The notes below the pieces were generated by a model, which saw only the letters and a program-made list of their open reading frames with translations, was not told the DNA's origin and did no database searches. A program made the translations under genes and the position numbers. From Candidatus Methanoplasma cognatum (GTDB lineage Archaea > Thermoplasmatota > Thermoplasmata > Methanomassiliicoccales > Methanomethylophilaceae), in the NCBI GenBank assembly GCA_009777615.1, contig WRLM01000003.1, positions 124,001 to 188,000 on the forward strand: a stretch of DNA of 64,000 nt, given 5' to 3'. Positions 1-8,819 of the stretch are shown here, in pieces (within the stretch, counting starts at the first letter, position 1; each line of letters opens with the position of its first letter).

Positions 1-773
1 TCGTAACCGTATTTGAAAAGCGCGGGCAGCGTGCCGCAGTGGTCGAGATGCGCGTGAGTGATCACCACCGCATCGATATTGTTAAGGGGCTGGGTCTCCG
101 GTATCGCAAAGTACGGGGTGGCGTCGCTGTTCGGGTCGAGCCCGCAGTCGATGAGGATCCTGCTCTCTCTCGTCGTAAGAAGCGTTGCGGACCTTCCGAC
201 CTGCCTGAAACCTCCCATGGTGGTCATCCTTACCCACTGCTCTCCTTCCAAAGTGGGCCTGACGAGCGATCTTGCGACGGACTTCAGCACCTTGTGCCTT
301 TCGTCCATGTTCACTCTGATGTAACCCCTGACATCCGATACCGTCTTAGACGGTATGGGCGGAGCCCTCATGACCTTGATGTTCCACCCCGACTCCTTTT
401 TTATGTCGGAAAGCAGCTGACCTTCTCTTCCCAGCACCTCATTGGGATTTATCGCTTCTATTATCGCCTCTCCCGTCTCTTCGATGAAGTTTATATCGAA
501 CACCTCTGCCGATTCGGGTATCATGGAGAGTATCTTCTCCCTTACCTTTTCAGGGTCAGCTAAAGCTGACGGGTCCGGCCTTATGTCCACTCTTCTCTTC
601 AGGCTCTGGGCGAGCGTTCTCGGTATGTCGTCATTGCCAGAGAATTTATCGTATTCGGGCGTATAGATGATGATGACCGAGCCTTCGAACTCTATCGCCG
701 ATACGTTCATTTCCTGAGGTACCAGTTTTCTTACCTCTTCTCTTTGGCTTTCAAATAATCTATCTGGGTTCAT
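1..773 (-). CDS. aCPSF1 ribonuclease (KH and metallo-beta-lactamase/beta-CASP), 3' part cut by window edge
   Basis: Transcription-termination and mRNA 3'-end ribonuclease of archaea, homologous to eukaryotic CPSF73. The visible 257 residues begin MNPDRLFESQREEV. They hold the N-terminal region typical of archaeal family members, with a KH-like stretch (INPNEVLGREGQLLSDI, around residue 145), followed by the start of the metallo-beta-lactamase domain. The zinc-binding motif HAHLDHCG falls at residues 240-247, just before the edge, so the rest of the nuclease and the beta-CASP domain lie outside the window. The gene sits 46 bp downstream of psmB on the same strand. That pairing is also found in other euryarchaea (in Methanothermobacter the two genes are adjacent), so co-transcription is likely. 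Family assignment is firm from motif and N-terminal layout. Confidence 0.93.
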   Translation of the reverse strand, partial: MNPDRLFESQREEVRKLVPQEMNVSAIEFEGSVIIIYTPEYDKFSGNDDIPRTLAQSLKRRVDIRPDPSALADPEKVREKILSMIPESAEVFDINFIEETGEAIIEAINPNEVLGREGQLLSDIKKESGWNIKVMRAPPIPSKTVSDVRGYIRVNMDERHKVLKSVARSLVRPTLEGEQWVRMTTMGGFRQVGRSATLLTTRESRILIDCGLDPNSDATPYFAIPETQPLNNIDAVVITHAHLDHCGTLPALFKYGY

Positions 774-819
774 GTGAAATCCTACTATCAATAATGTCAG
801 AAAATGTTTGGACGGAGGC

Positions 820-1455
820 TCAGCTCGGGTATGTGAATCCGAGCTCCTCGCAGCGGGCCTTGATCTGGTCCTGCGCTATCTCCTCGTAGCCCTTCGGCCC
901 GATATAGGATATCAGCATGCCGTCCCCCGACGCGCTGTCCCTCTTCCTCGAGGAGTTGAGCGCCGTGATGGCCACGTCTATCGCCTCTTTTTTGGTCATG
1001 TTCTTTTTGTATGAAGCTTCCAGGGAACCCATTGCAAATGTCGAGCCGGAGCCGATCGATATGAAGTCATCCTCAATGTATCCGCCGGCGGCGTCGACAC
1101 TGAACACATGGCTGCCGGTTGAATCGTGGCCGCCGACTATCAGTCCGAGGTAGAAGCCGTTGCGCATGACGTTGCCGACAAGCGTGGCTGCTGCCTTCAC
1201 CGACATGGGCGACCCCCTCTTCATGGAATATATCGACACCTCGCTCTCGATGAATCTTATCATGAGCTGAGCGTCGCCCACGACACCTGCGATCGTCATC
1301 CCGAGGTTGTCTGCCAGAGGATATACCTTCTGGACATCGCTGTGCGCGATGATGTTTCCCATAGTCGCTCTCTGATCGGACGCGAGGATCACGCCGTCTT
1401 TTATCTTCATACCGATGGTCGTCGTTCCCGTCTTAAGAATGTCTTCCTTGCTCAT
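820..1455 (-). CDS. psmB: 20S proteasome beta subunit
   Basis: Catalytic subunit of the archaeal 20S proteasome, a cytoplasmic protease. The 211-residue precursor starts MSKEDILKTG and should cleave itself between Gly10 and Thr11, exposing Thr11 as the N-terminal nucleophile. The other active-site residues are in place at the usual offsets: Asp27 (mature Asp17) and Lys43 (mature Lys33). The DSASG segment near the C-terminus is also present. Length is normal. The start ATG is preceded by a good ribosome-binding site (GAGGGG). The aCPSF1 gene follows 46 bp downstream. The promoter is probably the TATA element at 1531-1542, which would give a leader of about 55 nt. Confidence 0.97.
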   Translation of the reverse strand: MSKEDILKTGTTTIGMKIKDGVILASDQRATMGNIIAHSDVQKVYPLADNLGMTIAGVVGDAQLMIRFIESEVSIYSMKRGSPMSVKAAATLVGNVMRNGFYLGLIVGGHDSTGSHVFSVDAAGGYIEDDFISIGSGSTFAMGSLEASYKKNMTKKEAIDVAITALNSSRKRDSASGDGMLISYIGPKGYEEIAQDQIKARCEELGFTYPS

Positions 1456-1530
1456 CTTTTCCCCTCATAGTGAAATGCAGCAAAATGCATCTGTTAGCAT
1501 AACAAAGATGCTATTCCCCCCTATTACCCG

Positions 1531-1542
1531 CTATATTAAATA
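1531..1542 (-). promoter_or_regulatory. TATA box for psmB, framed by an inverted repeat
   Basis: On the minus strand this reads TATTTAATATAG, a good archaeal TATA box. A start site about 25 nt downstream would leave a leader of about 55 nt before psmB. The heptamer AACAAAG at 1501-1507 is repeated in inverted form (CTTTGTT) at 1543-1549, on either side of the element. This may be an operator, but one pair of 7-bp arms could also be chance. Confidence 0.5.
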
Positions 1543-1706
1543 CTTTGTTAACCAACAATTTGAAACCGTTTCCGGACCATTGTGGCACATTTTGGCCGGA
1601 AAGCGACACTGCAGTGCCGTTACAACATCACGGGATAAAAAGGAAAATATCCGATAATGCGGCCGCATCGACAAAGATCTCGGGTGCTTCAAACGGCGGA
1701 ACGTTT

Positions 1707-1722
1707 TTTCTATATATAAATT
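1707..1722 (+). promoter_or_regulatory. Strong TATA box with no close downstream gene
   Basis: TCTATATATAAAT is the best TATA match in the 470-bp gap between psmB and the reductase. The predicted start site is near 1742-1746. The next start codon is 180 nt further on and has its own TATA-like element (TTTTTTATA at about 1824-1832). The element therefore either drives a long reductase leader or a separate small RNA ending at the T7 tract at 1823-1829. The rest of the gap (1456-1925) holds no convincing reading frame. Confidence 0.55.
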
Positions 1723-1925
1723 CACAGCACTTACTTAGATAATGTCGCCTGCGAAACTGCCTCAAATGCTTTCCGGCTTCCGACCATTCTCAGAAAACGC
1801 GGTGAGGCGGCTTTTCGGCCTGTTTTTTTATACCTTATCGGTAGAAAGATGCGGGGTGGTTTATCCAACTTTGGGAGGTTTAATTAAAGTGAAATTCATC
1901 CTCTTCTAAGATGGGAGAATGACGC

Positions 1926-4169
1926 ATGGAAATTGAAGAATGGCTGGGTGAAGATAACCAATTGGGCATTGATATTTGGCAAAAAAAATACTGTTACAAC
2001 GGGGAGACCTTCGACCAGTGGCTGGACCGTGTCAGCGACGGGAACAAAGACGTCAGAGAGATGATCAGGCAGAAAAAGTTCCTCTTCGGCGGAAGGATAC
2101 TGGCCAACCGTGGTCTCCATAAGACCGGACTGAAGATCACTTTATCCAACTGCTATGTGGTGTCTCCTCCTGAGGATTCGATAGAATCCATATTTGAGTG
2201 CGCCGGCAAACTTGCGAGAACCTTCAGCTACGGCGGCGGTGTTGGAATAGACCTGTCCAAACTCGCCCCCCGCGGCGCGAAGATCAACAACACCGCGTCC
2301 GAGACGTCCGGGGCCGTTTCCTTCACCGATCTGTACTCGATGGTCACCGGCCTAATAGGGCAGCACGGAAGAAGGGGGGCGCTGATGCTCTCCATCTCCT
2401 GCGAGCATCCCGACCTCGAAGAGTTCGCTTTTGTCAAGACCGATGTGGACAGGGTCACCAAAGCGAACATGTCCATCCGTGTGACGGATGAATTCATGGA
2501 GTGTGTAAGGGATAAAAAGAATTTCAAGCAGAGCTTCCACCGGCCAGAAACAAAGGATGCTGTGGAGAAGAACCTCAACGCTTACGAATTCTTCAAAAAG
2601 CTATGTTTCGCAAACTGGGACTACGGAGAGCCCGGATGTCTGTATTGGGACAGGATAGAATCATGGAACCTTCTCAGCGAATTCCCAGATTATCATTATG
2701 CGGGGACCAACCCCTGCGCCGAAGAGCCTCTGCCCGCGGGGGGGAGCTGCCTTCTCGGAAGCATCAACCTCGCCGCGTTCGTCAAAGATGGGGAGTTTGA
2801 CGGGGAGGATTTCAGACATGCCGTCGGAATATGCGTTAGAGGCCTCAATGATGTCCTCGACGAGGGCCTCCCGCTTCACCCTCTGCAGGAGCAGAGGGAT
2901 TCCGTAAGGGACTGGAGGCAGATAGGCCTCGGAATAATGGGTCTCGCCGACATGCTGATAGAACTGGAGTTGGAATATGGAACGAAAGAAGCAATGGATT
3001 TCTGTCACATGCTCGGTTTCATGATGGCCGATACCGCAATAAAAGAATCCGCCCTCCTTGCAAAAGAGAGAGGAAAATTCCCTAAATGCGATATAGGCCT
3101 GCTCATGCAGTCGCCGTTCTTCGCGGAGAACACTTGCAAAGAGACAAGAGACCTTGTGGAGAAATATGGCATCAGGAACTCGCAGCTGCTCACTGTAGCG
3201 CCCACCGGCACATTGTCCACGATGCTTGGCATATCCGGAGGCATCGAACCCATATTCGCCAATTCTTTCGAGAGGAGGACCGTTTCCCTCTCTGACCACG
3301 ATGAATATTACAAGGTCTATACTCCGGTAGTGAAGGAGTACATGGACAAGCACCAGATAACCGACGAGAGGAACCTCCCCAAGTTCTTCGTGACAGCTCA
3401 GAATCTGGATTACAAACAGCGTCTCAATCTCCAGGGCACGTGGCAGATGCACATAGACGCCTCCATCAGTTCTACGGTGAACCTTCTGAACGATTTCCCT
3501 GAGAACGAGGTATACGATCTCTATATGTATGCATGGCAGATCGGCTGCAAAGGCGTCACCGTTTTCAGGGACGGCTGCAAACGTCTCGGCATCCTCACAG
3601 CGAAGGACAAAAAAGAGGACGAACAGGAAAACGGCAACGGAAAACGCAAGAAGAGAGGGTTCGTCGAAAATGTTGCGGACGATGTCGTCGGAAAGAAGAG
3701 AAAGCTTATGACAGGTTGCGGGAGTCTCCACTGCACCGCATTCTTCGACCCCCACAGCGGGGAGCTGCTGGAAGCCTATCTGAACAAAGGTTCCACCGGC
3801 GGTTGCAACAATTTCATGATCGGTCTGTCCAGAATGATCTCTTTGGCGGCGAGGAGCGGATGCGACATCACTTCAATAGTGGACCAGCTCAGAAGCTGCG
3901 GCTCCTGCCCCTCATATGTGGTGAGGACATTCACCAAAAGAGACACCAGCAAAGGGTCCTGTTGTCCGATGTCCGTAGGCTGGGCGCTTCTCGACATGCA
4001 TGCGGAGATGCAGAGGGAAGTGAGCGGGACCACCTTTGAGGCGGAGAAGGAGAGGAATGCCGCCGACTCGAAGAAGACGGCCAATCCCTGCCCCAAATGC
4101 GGCGACGAACTTCAGTTCCAGGGCGGCTGCAACATATGCAAGACCTGCGGATGGACAAAGTGCGATTAA
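1926..4169 (+). CDS. nrdJ: Adenosylcobalamin-dependent (class II) ribonucleoside-diphosphate reductase
   Basis: Makes deoxyribonucleotides using coenzyme B12 as radical source. The 747-residue protein has the class II catalytic pattern: first redox cysteine Cys76 (SNCYVV), radical cysteine Cys264 with Glu266 in NPCAEE, and second redox cysteine Cys275, eleven residues after the radical cysteine as in the Lactobacillus enzyme. A PTGT barrel motif is also present. The C-terminus carries a zinc-ribbon (CPKCGDE, then CNICKTCGWTKC) that probably recharges the active-site disulfide. No N-terminal ATP-cone is seen. A charged linker (around residues 560-595) precedes the C-terminal part. The start is fixed by an in-frame stop six bases upstream; a GGGAG ribosome-binding site is present. 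The 3' end overlaps the convergent DUF2085 gene by 4 bp. Confidence 0.96.
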   Translation: MEIEEWLGEDNQLGIDIWQKKYCYNGETFDQWLDRVSDGNKDVREMIRQKKFLFGGRILANRGLHKTGLKITLSNCYVVSPPEDSIESIFECAGKLARTFSYGGGVGIDLSKLAPRGAKINNTASETSGAVSFTDLYSMVTGLIGQHGRRGALMLSISCEHPDLEEFAFVKTDVDRVTKANMSIRVTDEFMECVRDKKNFKQSFHRPETKDAVEKNLNAYEFFKKLCFANWDYGEPGCLYWDRIESWNLLSEFPDYHYAGTNPCAEEPLPAGGSCLLGSINLAAFVKDGEFDGEDFRHAVGICVRGLNDVLDEGLPLHPLQEQRDSVRDWRQIGLGIMGLADMLIELELEYGTKEAMDFCHMLGFMMADTAIKESALLAKERGKFPKCDIGLLMQSPFFAENTCKETRDLVEKYGIRNSQLLTVAPTGTLSTMLGISGGIEPIFANSFERRTVSLSDHDEYYKVYTPVVKEYMDKHQITDERNLPKFFVTAQNLDYKQRLNLQGTWQMHIDASISSTVNLLNDFPENEVYDLYMYAWQIGCKGVTVFRDGCKRLGILTAKDKKEDEQENGNGKRKKRGFVENVADDVVGKKRKLMTGCGSLHCTAFFDPHSGELLEAYLNKGSTGGCNNFMIGLSRMISLAARSGCDITSIVDQLRSCGSCPSYVVRTFTKRDTSKGSCCPMSVGWALLDMHAEMQREVSGTTFEAEKERNAADSKKTANPCPKCGDELQFQGGCNICKTCGWTKCD

Positions 4170-4702
4170 CCTCCCGCATCAAACCCCATTATCTTTTCAT
4201 ATTGTCTTGTGACGTAATGCTGCAGCAGCAGTGCTATGCCGGCTCCGGCCAGCAGACCTGTGGCTATCCTCGCCGCAAGAATGTCTGCGCCCAGACCGTA
4301 CTCGATCCCCCATTCGATGAACGTAGACGATATCATTACGGCCCCAATGATCGGGCATAAGCTCTTCCCCGCGTATATGCGGCCTACCCTCTCGTCGGCG
4401 GCCAACAGCCCGATAATTACGCCTGTGAGAACAGATACGTCCCTCTGACAGAAGGCCATCTGCGATCCGTTTATGATGAATGACCTTGCCCATTCCTGAT
4501 GGCAGAACAGATCCCCCATTGTGTAAACGGTCCGGGTCAGCGGATCGGCGAACGCGAGCTGGTCCCAGTTCTCGATGATGCCGGCCCTGCCGTCAAGTCC
4601 CGCGAACGACCCGTGGGGATACAGCAGAGTCGGCAGGATCATCAAAACAAGGAAGGAAGCAGAGAACAGCAACACCGCTCTGCCCGGAGTGGACATTTCC
4701 AT
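4166..4702 (-). CDS. DUF2085 family membrane protein
   Basis: A 178-residue membrane protein of unknown function. It has about four hydrophobic segments: residues 8-28, a central pair around 90-125, and a C-terminal one around 143-162. Between the first two lies the conserved family pattern CHQEWARSF...CQRD, in which CHQ and a later Cys-Arg pair are the hallmark of DUF2085. What the family does is not known; the conserved Cys/His residues suggest metal or redox chemistry at the membrane face, which is inference. The gene is convergent with the reductase (4-bp overlap) and appears monocistronic. Confidence 0.8.
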   Translation of the reverse strand: MEMSTPGRAVLLFSASFLVLMILPTLLYPHGSFAGLDGRAGIIENWDQLAFADPLTRTVYTMGDLFCHQEWARSFIINGSQMAFCQRDVSVLTGVIIGLLAADERVGRIYAGKSLCPIIGAVMISSTFIEWGIEYGLGADILAARIATGLLAGAGIALLLQHYVTRQYEKIMGFDAGG

Positions 4703-4830
4703 ACGGAATCATTGCCTTTACCGTATAAAACAGCGGTGCCAGGAAAGCACAAGATCGGACGGCCCTTTTTTATCGTACATGCCGCGGCACCCAGGGCGGC
4801 GCGGATCGTGCCACAAGTCAAGAAGCATAT

Positions 4831-4879
4831 AAAAAAAAAGGGGGGGGCACCCCCGCACAGGGGAGACCGCGGTGCGGTC
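4831..4879 (-). terminator. Terminator of the secretion operon
   Basis: On the minus strand, immediately after the stop codon at 4878, there are GC-rich hairpins (GACCGC/GCGGTC at 4865-4879 and CCCC/GGGG at 4851-4863) and a G8/C5 tract. A run of nine T residues (A9 at 4831-4839 on the plus strand) follows. Hairpin plus T-tract fits a strong intrinsic terminator. The remainder of the 4703-4877 gap shows no gene. Confidence 0.65.
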
Positions 4880-6290
4880 ACAGCCCTATGCCGGAACACA
4901 GCGTGAACATTATCATCGAGACCGGGAGCATTACCCCTATCCTGTATGCAATGTCTCTTGTGTCAACCTTGCCGTTGAGGAACGAAGTGAGCACCGCTAT
5001 CAACACGCACAGCTCAACGAGATAGACCACAAGGATGGTCGATGTGCCTCCGAGGTCCACCCCCTCCATTACCCTGGAAACAGGCTCCAGCATTGTCACG
5101 CTCATCCCCAGTACCAGCGGCGCGAAAACCGCTGCCGTTCCAGTCATCATGTCGGTCATGCTCTTCAGCTTGTTCTTTATCCCCTTTCTGACCGAATCCT
5201 GGTCCTGGATCTGCCTCCCCACAGACACGGCTAGCCTGCCCGCATCTCTGACGTCCTTCAGAGAGCACCGGTAAACATCGCAGAAAACCTCTGAGATACG
5301 GGCTGATATCTTCCTGACGGCTGTCCTTATCGCGGCGCATGTGTCGCCCCTGCTTATCCCCATCTCTCTGCTGATGCTGTCTGCGACGGCCGAACATTCC
5401 TTCCTTATTCCAACCGCTTTCACGATCGCTGTTTCGAAGTTCTCCCCCGATATCAGGCGGTTGCCCAGCTCGAAAACGGAATCCTGCAGAAGCATCTCCT
5501 GCTTCTCTCTTCCCTTTTCAGACAGGACATACGGGGCCGAATACGCCAGCACCAGAACGCCTGATACCAGCGCCGCGACCGTCAATGCGGCCTGTACATC
5601 TCCGGTCATTGCGGAGACAGCGAATGCGACGGGGATAGCCGATAATATAGGCAGGATGTACTTTGGATCCAAGTTCGACACCGGCCTCATAAAGGGATTC
5701 TTGTCCTTCACGGAAAGGATCAGGAACATTATGATCGCAGGGATAAGCACCAGCGTCACCATCACTATCGGCCCTGTGTCCATCGCAGAACCGCCGAACA
5801 CCCCTCCCAGACTGAGCATGGGCAGTATGGACATGAGGATCATCGGCACCATTATTCCAAGGCCGAATATCATCATGCAGGGGACGTTCAGGGACGTACT
5901 GTAGTTCTCCCCGATCTCTTTGAGGCCTTCCAATGATATGTTGGAAGCATCACCCAGCACCTTTTTCCTCTCCGAACGGTCGGAGGACGCGGCGGCGACC
6001 ATCACCATGTGGACGGAACGCCTGAACGCGGCGGCTTCCGCGGGAAGGGTTGAGAGCATATCCGACAGCCCGTGGGCGATGTCCGGTATCTGCCTCGTGT
6101 CTGCTTTAACCACAATGGATCTGAACAAAGACGCCGACCTTTCCGGCCCGTTCGATGCCACATCCCTTACCGCCGTATCGATGGAGCCTCCTCCGTCGAT
6201 GACGGCGGACATCATCCCGACGACGGTCGGACCTTCGTTCAGGATCGCATTGGGATTCTTCACCCTCTCTTTTCGAGCCATCTCAGACAC
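4878..6290 (-). CDS. TadC/GspF-like secretion membrane protein
   Basis: Inner platform protein of a type II secretion/type IV pilus-like machine. The 470 residues contain two copies of a helical cytoplasmic domain, each followed by hydrophobic segments: about 150-175, 190-210, 225-270, and a C-terminal group around 385-470. This is the T2SSF/TadC arrangement. The start codon overlaps the end of the upstream ATPase gene by 8 bp, a sign of translational coupling. With its ATPase and the Cys-rich protein it forms a three-gene operon closed by a terminator. Archaeal FlaJ and TadC proteins are the nearest functional models. No archaellin genes are visible, so a pilus or secretion role is more likely than an archaellum. 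Confidence 0.85.
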   Translation of the reverse strand: MSEMARKERVKNPNAILNEGPTVVGMMSAVIDGGGSIDTAVRDVASNGPERSASLFRSIVVKADTRQIPDIAHGLSDMLSTLPAEAAAFRRSVHMVMVAAASSDRSERKKVLGDASNISLEGLKEIGENYSTSLNVPCMMIFGLGIMVPMILMSILPMLSLGGVFGGSAMDTGPIVMVTLVLIPAIIMFLILSVKDKNPFMRPVSNLDPKYILPILSAIPVAFAVSAMTGDVQAALTVAALVSGVLVLAYSAPYVLSEKGREKQEMLLQDSVFELGNRLISGENFETAIVKAVGIRKECSAVADSISREMGISRGDTCAAIRTAVRKISARISEVFCDVYRCSLKDVRDAGRLAVSVGRQIQDQDSVRKGIKNKLKSMTDMMTGTAAVFAPLVLGMSVTMLEPVSRVMEGVDLGGTSTILVVYLVELCVLIAVLTSFLNGKVDTRDIAYRIGVMLPVSMIMFTLCSGIGL

Positions 6291-8187
6291 CTATCCCCGT
6301 GAGATCGCAAAACTTAGCTTTGAATGATGTGATCACATCCTCCGCCGTTTTCCCCTGCGACCTGGAAACATGGTCGTTCGCGATGCCCACCCACTCCGGG
6401 CCGTGGTATTCTTCGCTGTGGATCTTCCCCATCTCGGCCAGGAACGACCTTATGACCGCCCTCGCCCTGATCTCTTTGGTTATATCGGCTTTGCTCATCT
6501 GAGAGGATGAGAGGACGCGCCTCATGATAGGCGCCAAGAACAATGTCGCATTATCCGTTATATCCACGAACTCACCCATCATGTCCGTGGTCGCCACAAC
6601 CTCATTCACTTTTCTTACCTGGTTCCCCGTCCTTCTGTCCTTGACCGTACCCAGCGTCACCAGGATGTCGGTCGCCATGAACGCTTCCGGGGAGATGTTC
6701 ATGTCGTGAACCACTCTCTCATAGACCGACTTTGCCGAGTCTCCGTGGATCGTCCCCATGATCGAGCTTCCCGCACGGCCTGTCCTCATGCTCTGATACA
6801 TCGTTCTGGCCTCCTCTCCCCTGACCTCTCCCAGAATTATGGCGGATTCCCCCATCCTCAGCGATACTCTGAGCGCCTCGTCCGCTCTTGAGAGGTTGTC
6901 CCCTCCCATTCTGTCGTCGATGAGCATCGACTGTACTTTGTATCCCATCTTTCTCATTATTGCGGTCGGCAGTTCCATTGTGTCCTCTATCGTCAGTATC
7001 CTCTGCGAAAGAGGGAATTCGAACATAAGGGAGGAAAGAAGCGAGCTCTTCCCCGCTCCCCTGGCGCCGCATATCAGGAAGGTCGCTCTGTTGTCGACCA
7101 TGAATGACAGAAGACCCGCGGTCCTCGGGTCCATCGTGCCGTTGGCTATCAGCCTGGTAAGGGTCCACGGCCTCACCGAATGTTTCCTTATCGCGACCGC
7201 GTCCCCGTTGGGGCTCATCGGATACCCGACGACGGTCGCTCTCGCGTCGTGTGTCTTGATATCGGTCTCAAGGATGGGGTTGGATTCGCAGAACTGCAGC
7301 CCGCTGTCCCTTTTCAGGATATTTATCAGGTTCATCACTTCTTTCTTGTCGACAATAAGGTTCGTCCTGCATTTGGTGTGGGAATTGCTGCCGACGATGC
7401 CGTTCATCGTAACGTGTATCCTGTTCCTGTCGCAAGGCGCATCGATGTATATGTCCTCGAGCTTCGGATCCGCAAGCAGCACTTCGAAAACGCCCATTCC
7501 CACTGTGTATCTGTAAATGATGCCGCACATATCCCCGATTATCTTTTCCACGGTGTCGGTATCGCTTCCGCAGACAGCTTCGATGGTATCGGAATAGTCG
7601 ATCAGCATGCCTCTCGCCACCCCCATGACGCTCTGTTTGTCCATCCTTCCGCCCTTTTCCCTGTAGCTCTCCCTTATGCCGGATATGATCTTCTCCACGA
7701 CGGCGTTCATCGAATCGGGATAGGAGTACTCAATCGGCATGAGGTTATACTCGGTCTCCCCGTCGATCGCTGTTCCTATAGAGACCCTGCCGCCGGGCGA
7801 TTCATACTCAAAAACGTTCTCCAGATCACTTTTCTTTCCGATGAGCCAGCAGTCCGCATAAGCAGGTTTGGATCTTACGTTATTCTCTGAAAGAAGGATC
7901 ATGCCGTCCAATATGGACCTCTGACTGTGTGGATGCGGACGTATGGTCTTTTCAGGCCTCGGATCGCTTTGCGGTTTCTGAGGATTGAACTGTGCTGCGG
8001 GCACACTGTATTCCATCGGTTCACAGACCGGGTCGTCATCAGGCAGATGGATGTCCGCGTGTCTTCTTCGGAAAGCGTCACTCTCCGAGTCGCTGTAGTC
8101 GGTGATGATGAGGCGGTCATTGTAGCTGACCTGATGCACATTCTTTTTGTTGATCCTTCCGACAATGGCCGACAGTATTCTGGGCAT
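6283..8187 (-). CDS. TadA/VirB11-family secretion ATPase
   Basis: Cytoplasmic hexameric ATPase that powers pilus assembly or secretion. The chosen start (MPRILSAIVGR) gives 634 residues and overlaps the upstream gene's TGA by one base (TGATG). A longer frame would run deep into that gene and has no support. The C-terminal half has all family motifs: Walker A CGARGAGKSS, Asp box TIEDTMELP, Walker B AIILGEVRGEE and His box MGTIHGDSAKS. The first 130 or so residues are charged and proline-rich (residues 55-95), look poorly conserved and may bind a partner. The partner platform protein follows with an 8-bp overlap. Confidence 0.93.
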   Translation of the reverse strand: MPRILSAIVGRINKKNVHQVSYNDRLIITDYSDSESDAFRRRHADIHLPDDDPVCEPMEYSVPAAQFNPQKPQSDPRPEKTIRPHPHSQRSILDGMILLSENNVRSKPAYADCWLIGKKSDLENVFEYESPGGRVSIGTAIDGETEYNLMPIEYSYPDSMNAVVEKIISGIRESYREKGGRMDKQSVMGVARGMLIDYSDTIEAVCGSDTDTVEKIIGDMCGIIYRYTVGMGVFEVLLADPKLEDIYIDAPCDRNRIHVTMNGIVGSNSHTKCRTNLIVDKKEVMNLINILKRDSGLQFCESNPILETDIKTHDARATVVGYPMSPNGDAVAIRKHSVRPWTLTRLIANGTMDPRTAGLLSFMVDNRATFLICGARGAGKSSLLSSLMFEFPLSQRILTIEDTMELPTAIMRKMGYKVQSMLIDDRMGGDNLSRADEALRVSLRMGESAIILGEVRGEEARTMYQSMRTGRAGSSIMGTIHGDSAKSVYERVVHDMNISPEAFMATDILVTLGTVKDRRTGNQVRKVNEVVATTDMMGEFVDITDNATLFLAPIMRRVLSSSQMSKADITKEIRARAVIRSFLAEMGKIHSEEYHGPEWVGIANDHVSRSQGKTAEDVITSFKAKFCDLTGIGV

Positions 8188-8717
8188 CACACACCCCCCG
8201 TCCTTGCGGCTTCGAAGGATATCCTCTTCTTCAGGTTGTTCATCCCCAGTTCTGCCTGGTCCAAAGCCCTGTACGTCTTCTGTATGCAGTTGTTGCACTT
8301 GCCGTCGACGGGGCGGAAGGACACCAGCCTGCCCCTTGCGGAGTCGAATTTGGGGTCCGGGAATCCTGCCCATGCTATCTCCATTATCTTCCGGCACGAG
8401 TTGTCGCAATCGGAGCAGGACCTGCCGCCGAGGTTCGTGCAGAGCGTCGTAGACCTGTACAAAGCGGCCATTTCGCAGAGGACCTCCGCAGCCGGCCCGA
8501 ATAATTCAAGGTCTCTGCTTGTCCGGAGCCTTATCCTTCCCGCATTGCCCTCTTGGGAAATGTGGTGCACTATGCATTTCAGACACACAGGCGATCTGCA
8601 GTCAGGTACTTTGCTGCATTTTCTGCAGTTTATCGAGAGGACGTCTTCCGACAGCTCCGCGCCGACGGCGTCATCCTTCTTCATGTTCATTGCCGAACGT
8701 ATTGAATCGGTTAACAT
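8187..8717 (-). CDS. Cysteine-rich protein of a secretion operon, unknown function
   Basis: I do not recognise a named family. The 176 residues hold 15 cysteines in three groups: CRKCSKVPDCRSPVCLKC near residue 31, CTNLGGRSCSDCDNSC near 92, and CNNC near 140. The spacing suggests zinc fingers or Fe-S clusters. No signal peptide or membrane segment is visible, so the protein is probably cytoplasmic. It is the first gene of the secretion operon and its stop overlaps the ATPase start by one base, which ties it to the machine. A GGAGGATGAG sequence and a TATA-like TTTTTAATAC (minus strand, 8739-8750) lie upstream. Confidence 0.7.
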   Translation of the reverse strand: MLTDSIRSAMNMKKDDAVGAELSEDVLSINCRKCSKVPDCRSPVCLKCIVHHISQEGNAGRIRLRTSRDLELFGPAAEVLCEMAALYRSTTLCTNLGGRSCSDCDNSCRKIMEIAWAGFPDPKFDSARGRLVSFRPVDGKCNNCIQKTYRALDQAELGMNNLKKRISFEAARTGGV

Positions 8718-8819
8718 AGATTACTCATCCTCCGCATAGTGTATTAAAAACGGACACTACAGTTAGCATACGGCGCTCTATGTGAGAGCTTATTAAACAA
8801 TGAGGAAATAGGTGGCGAT
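8718..8819. promoter_or_regulatory. Divergent promoter region: secretion operon and U32 gene
   Basis: Two TATA-like elements face opposite ways in this 102-bp gap. TTTTTAATAC on the minus strand (8739-8750) lies about 26 nt before the Cys-rich gene. CTTATTAAAC on the plus strand (about 8791-8800) lies about 25 nt before the U32 gene. Either transcript could start at or very near the start codon. Confidence 0.5.

Noticed and set aside
2661-3755. A 364-codon open frame on the minus strand
   Set aside because: It lies wholly inside the ribonucleotide reductase gene in antisense; it is a by-product of the codon bias of that gene.
4840-4863. G8/C5 tract as a repeat or recombination site
   Set aside because: Better explained as part of the terminator of the secretion operon, together with the nine-base T tract.
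8188-8409. 74-codon N-terminal extension of the secretion ATPase
   Set aside because: It would overlap the Cys-rich gene almost to its middle; the TGATG junction at 8187 gives a natural start.
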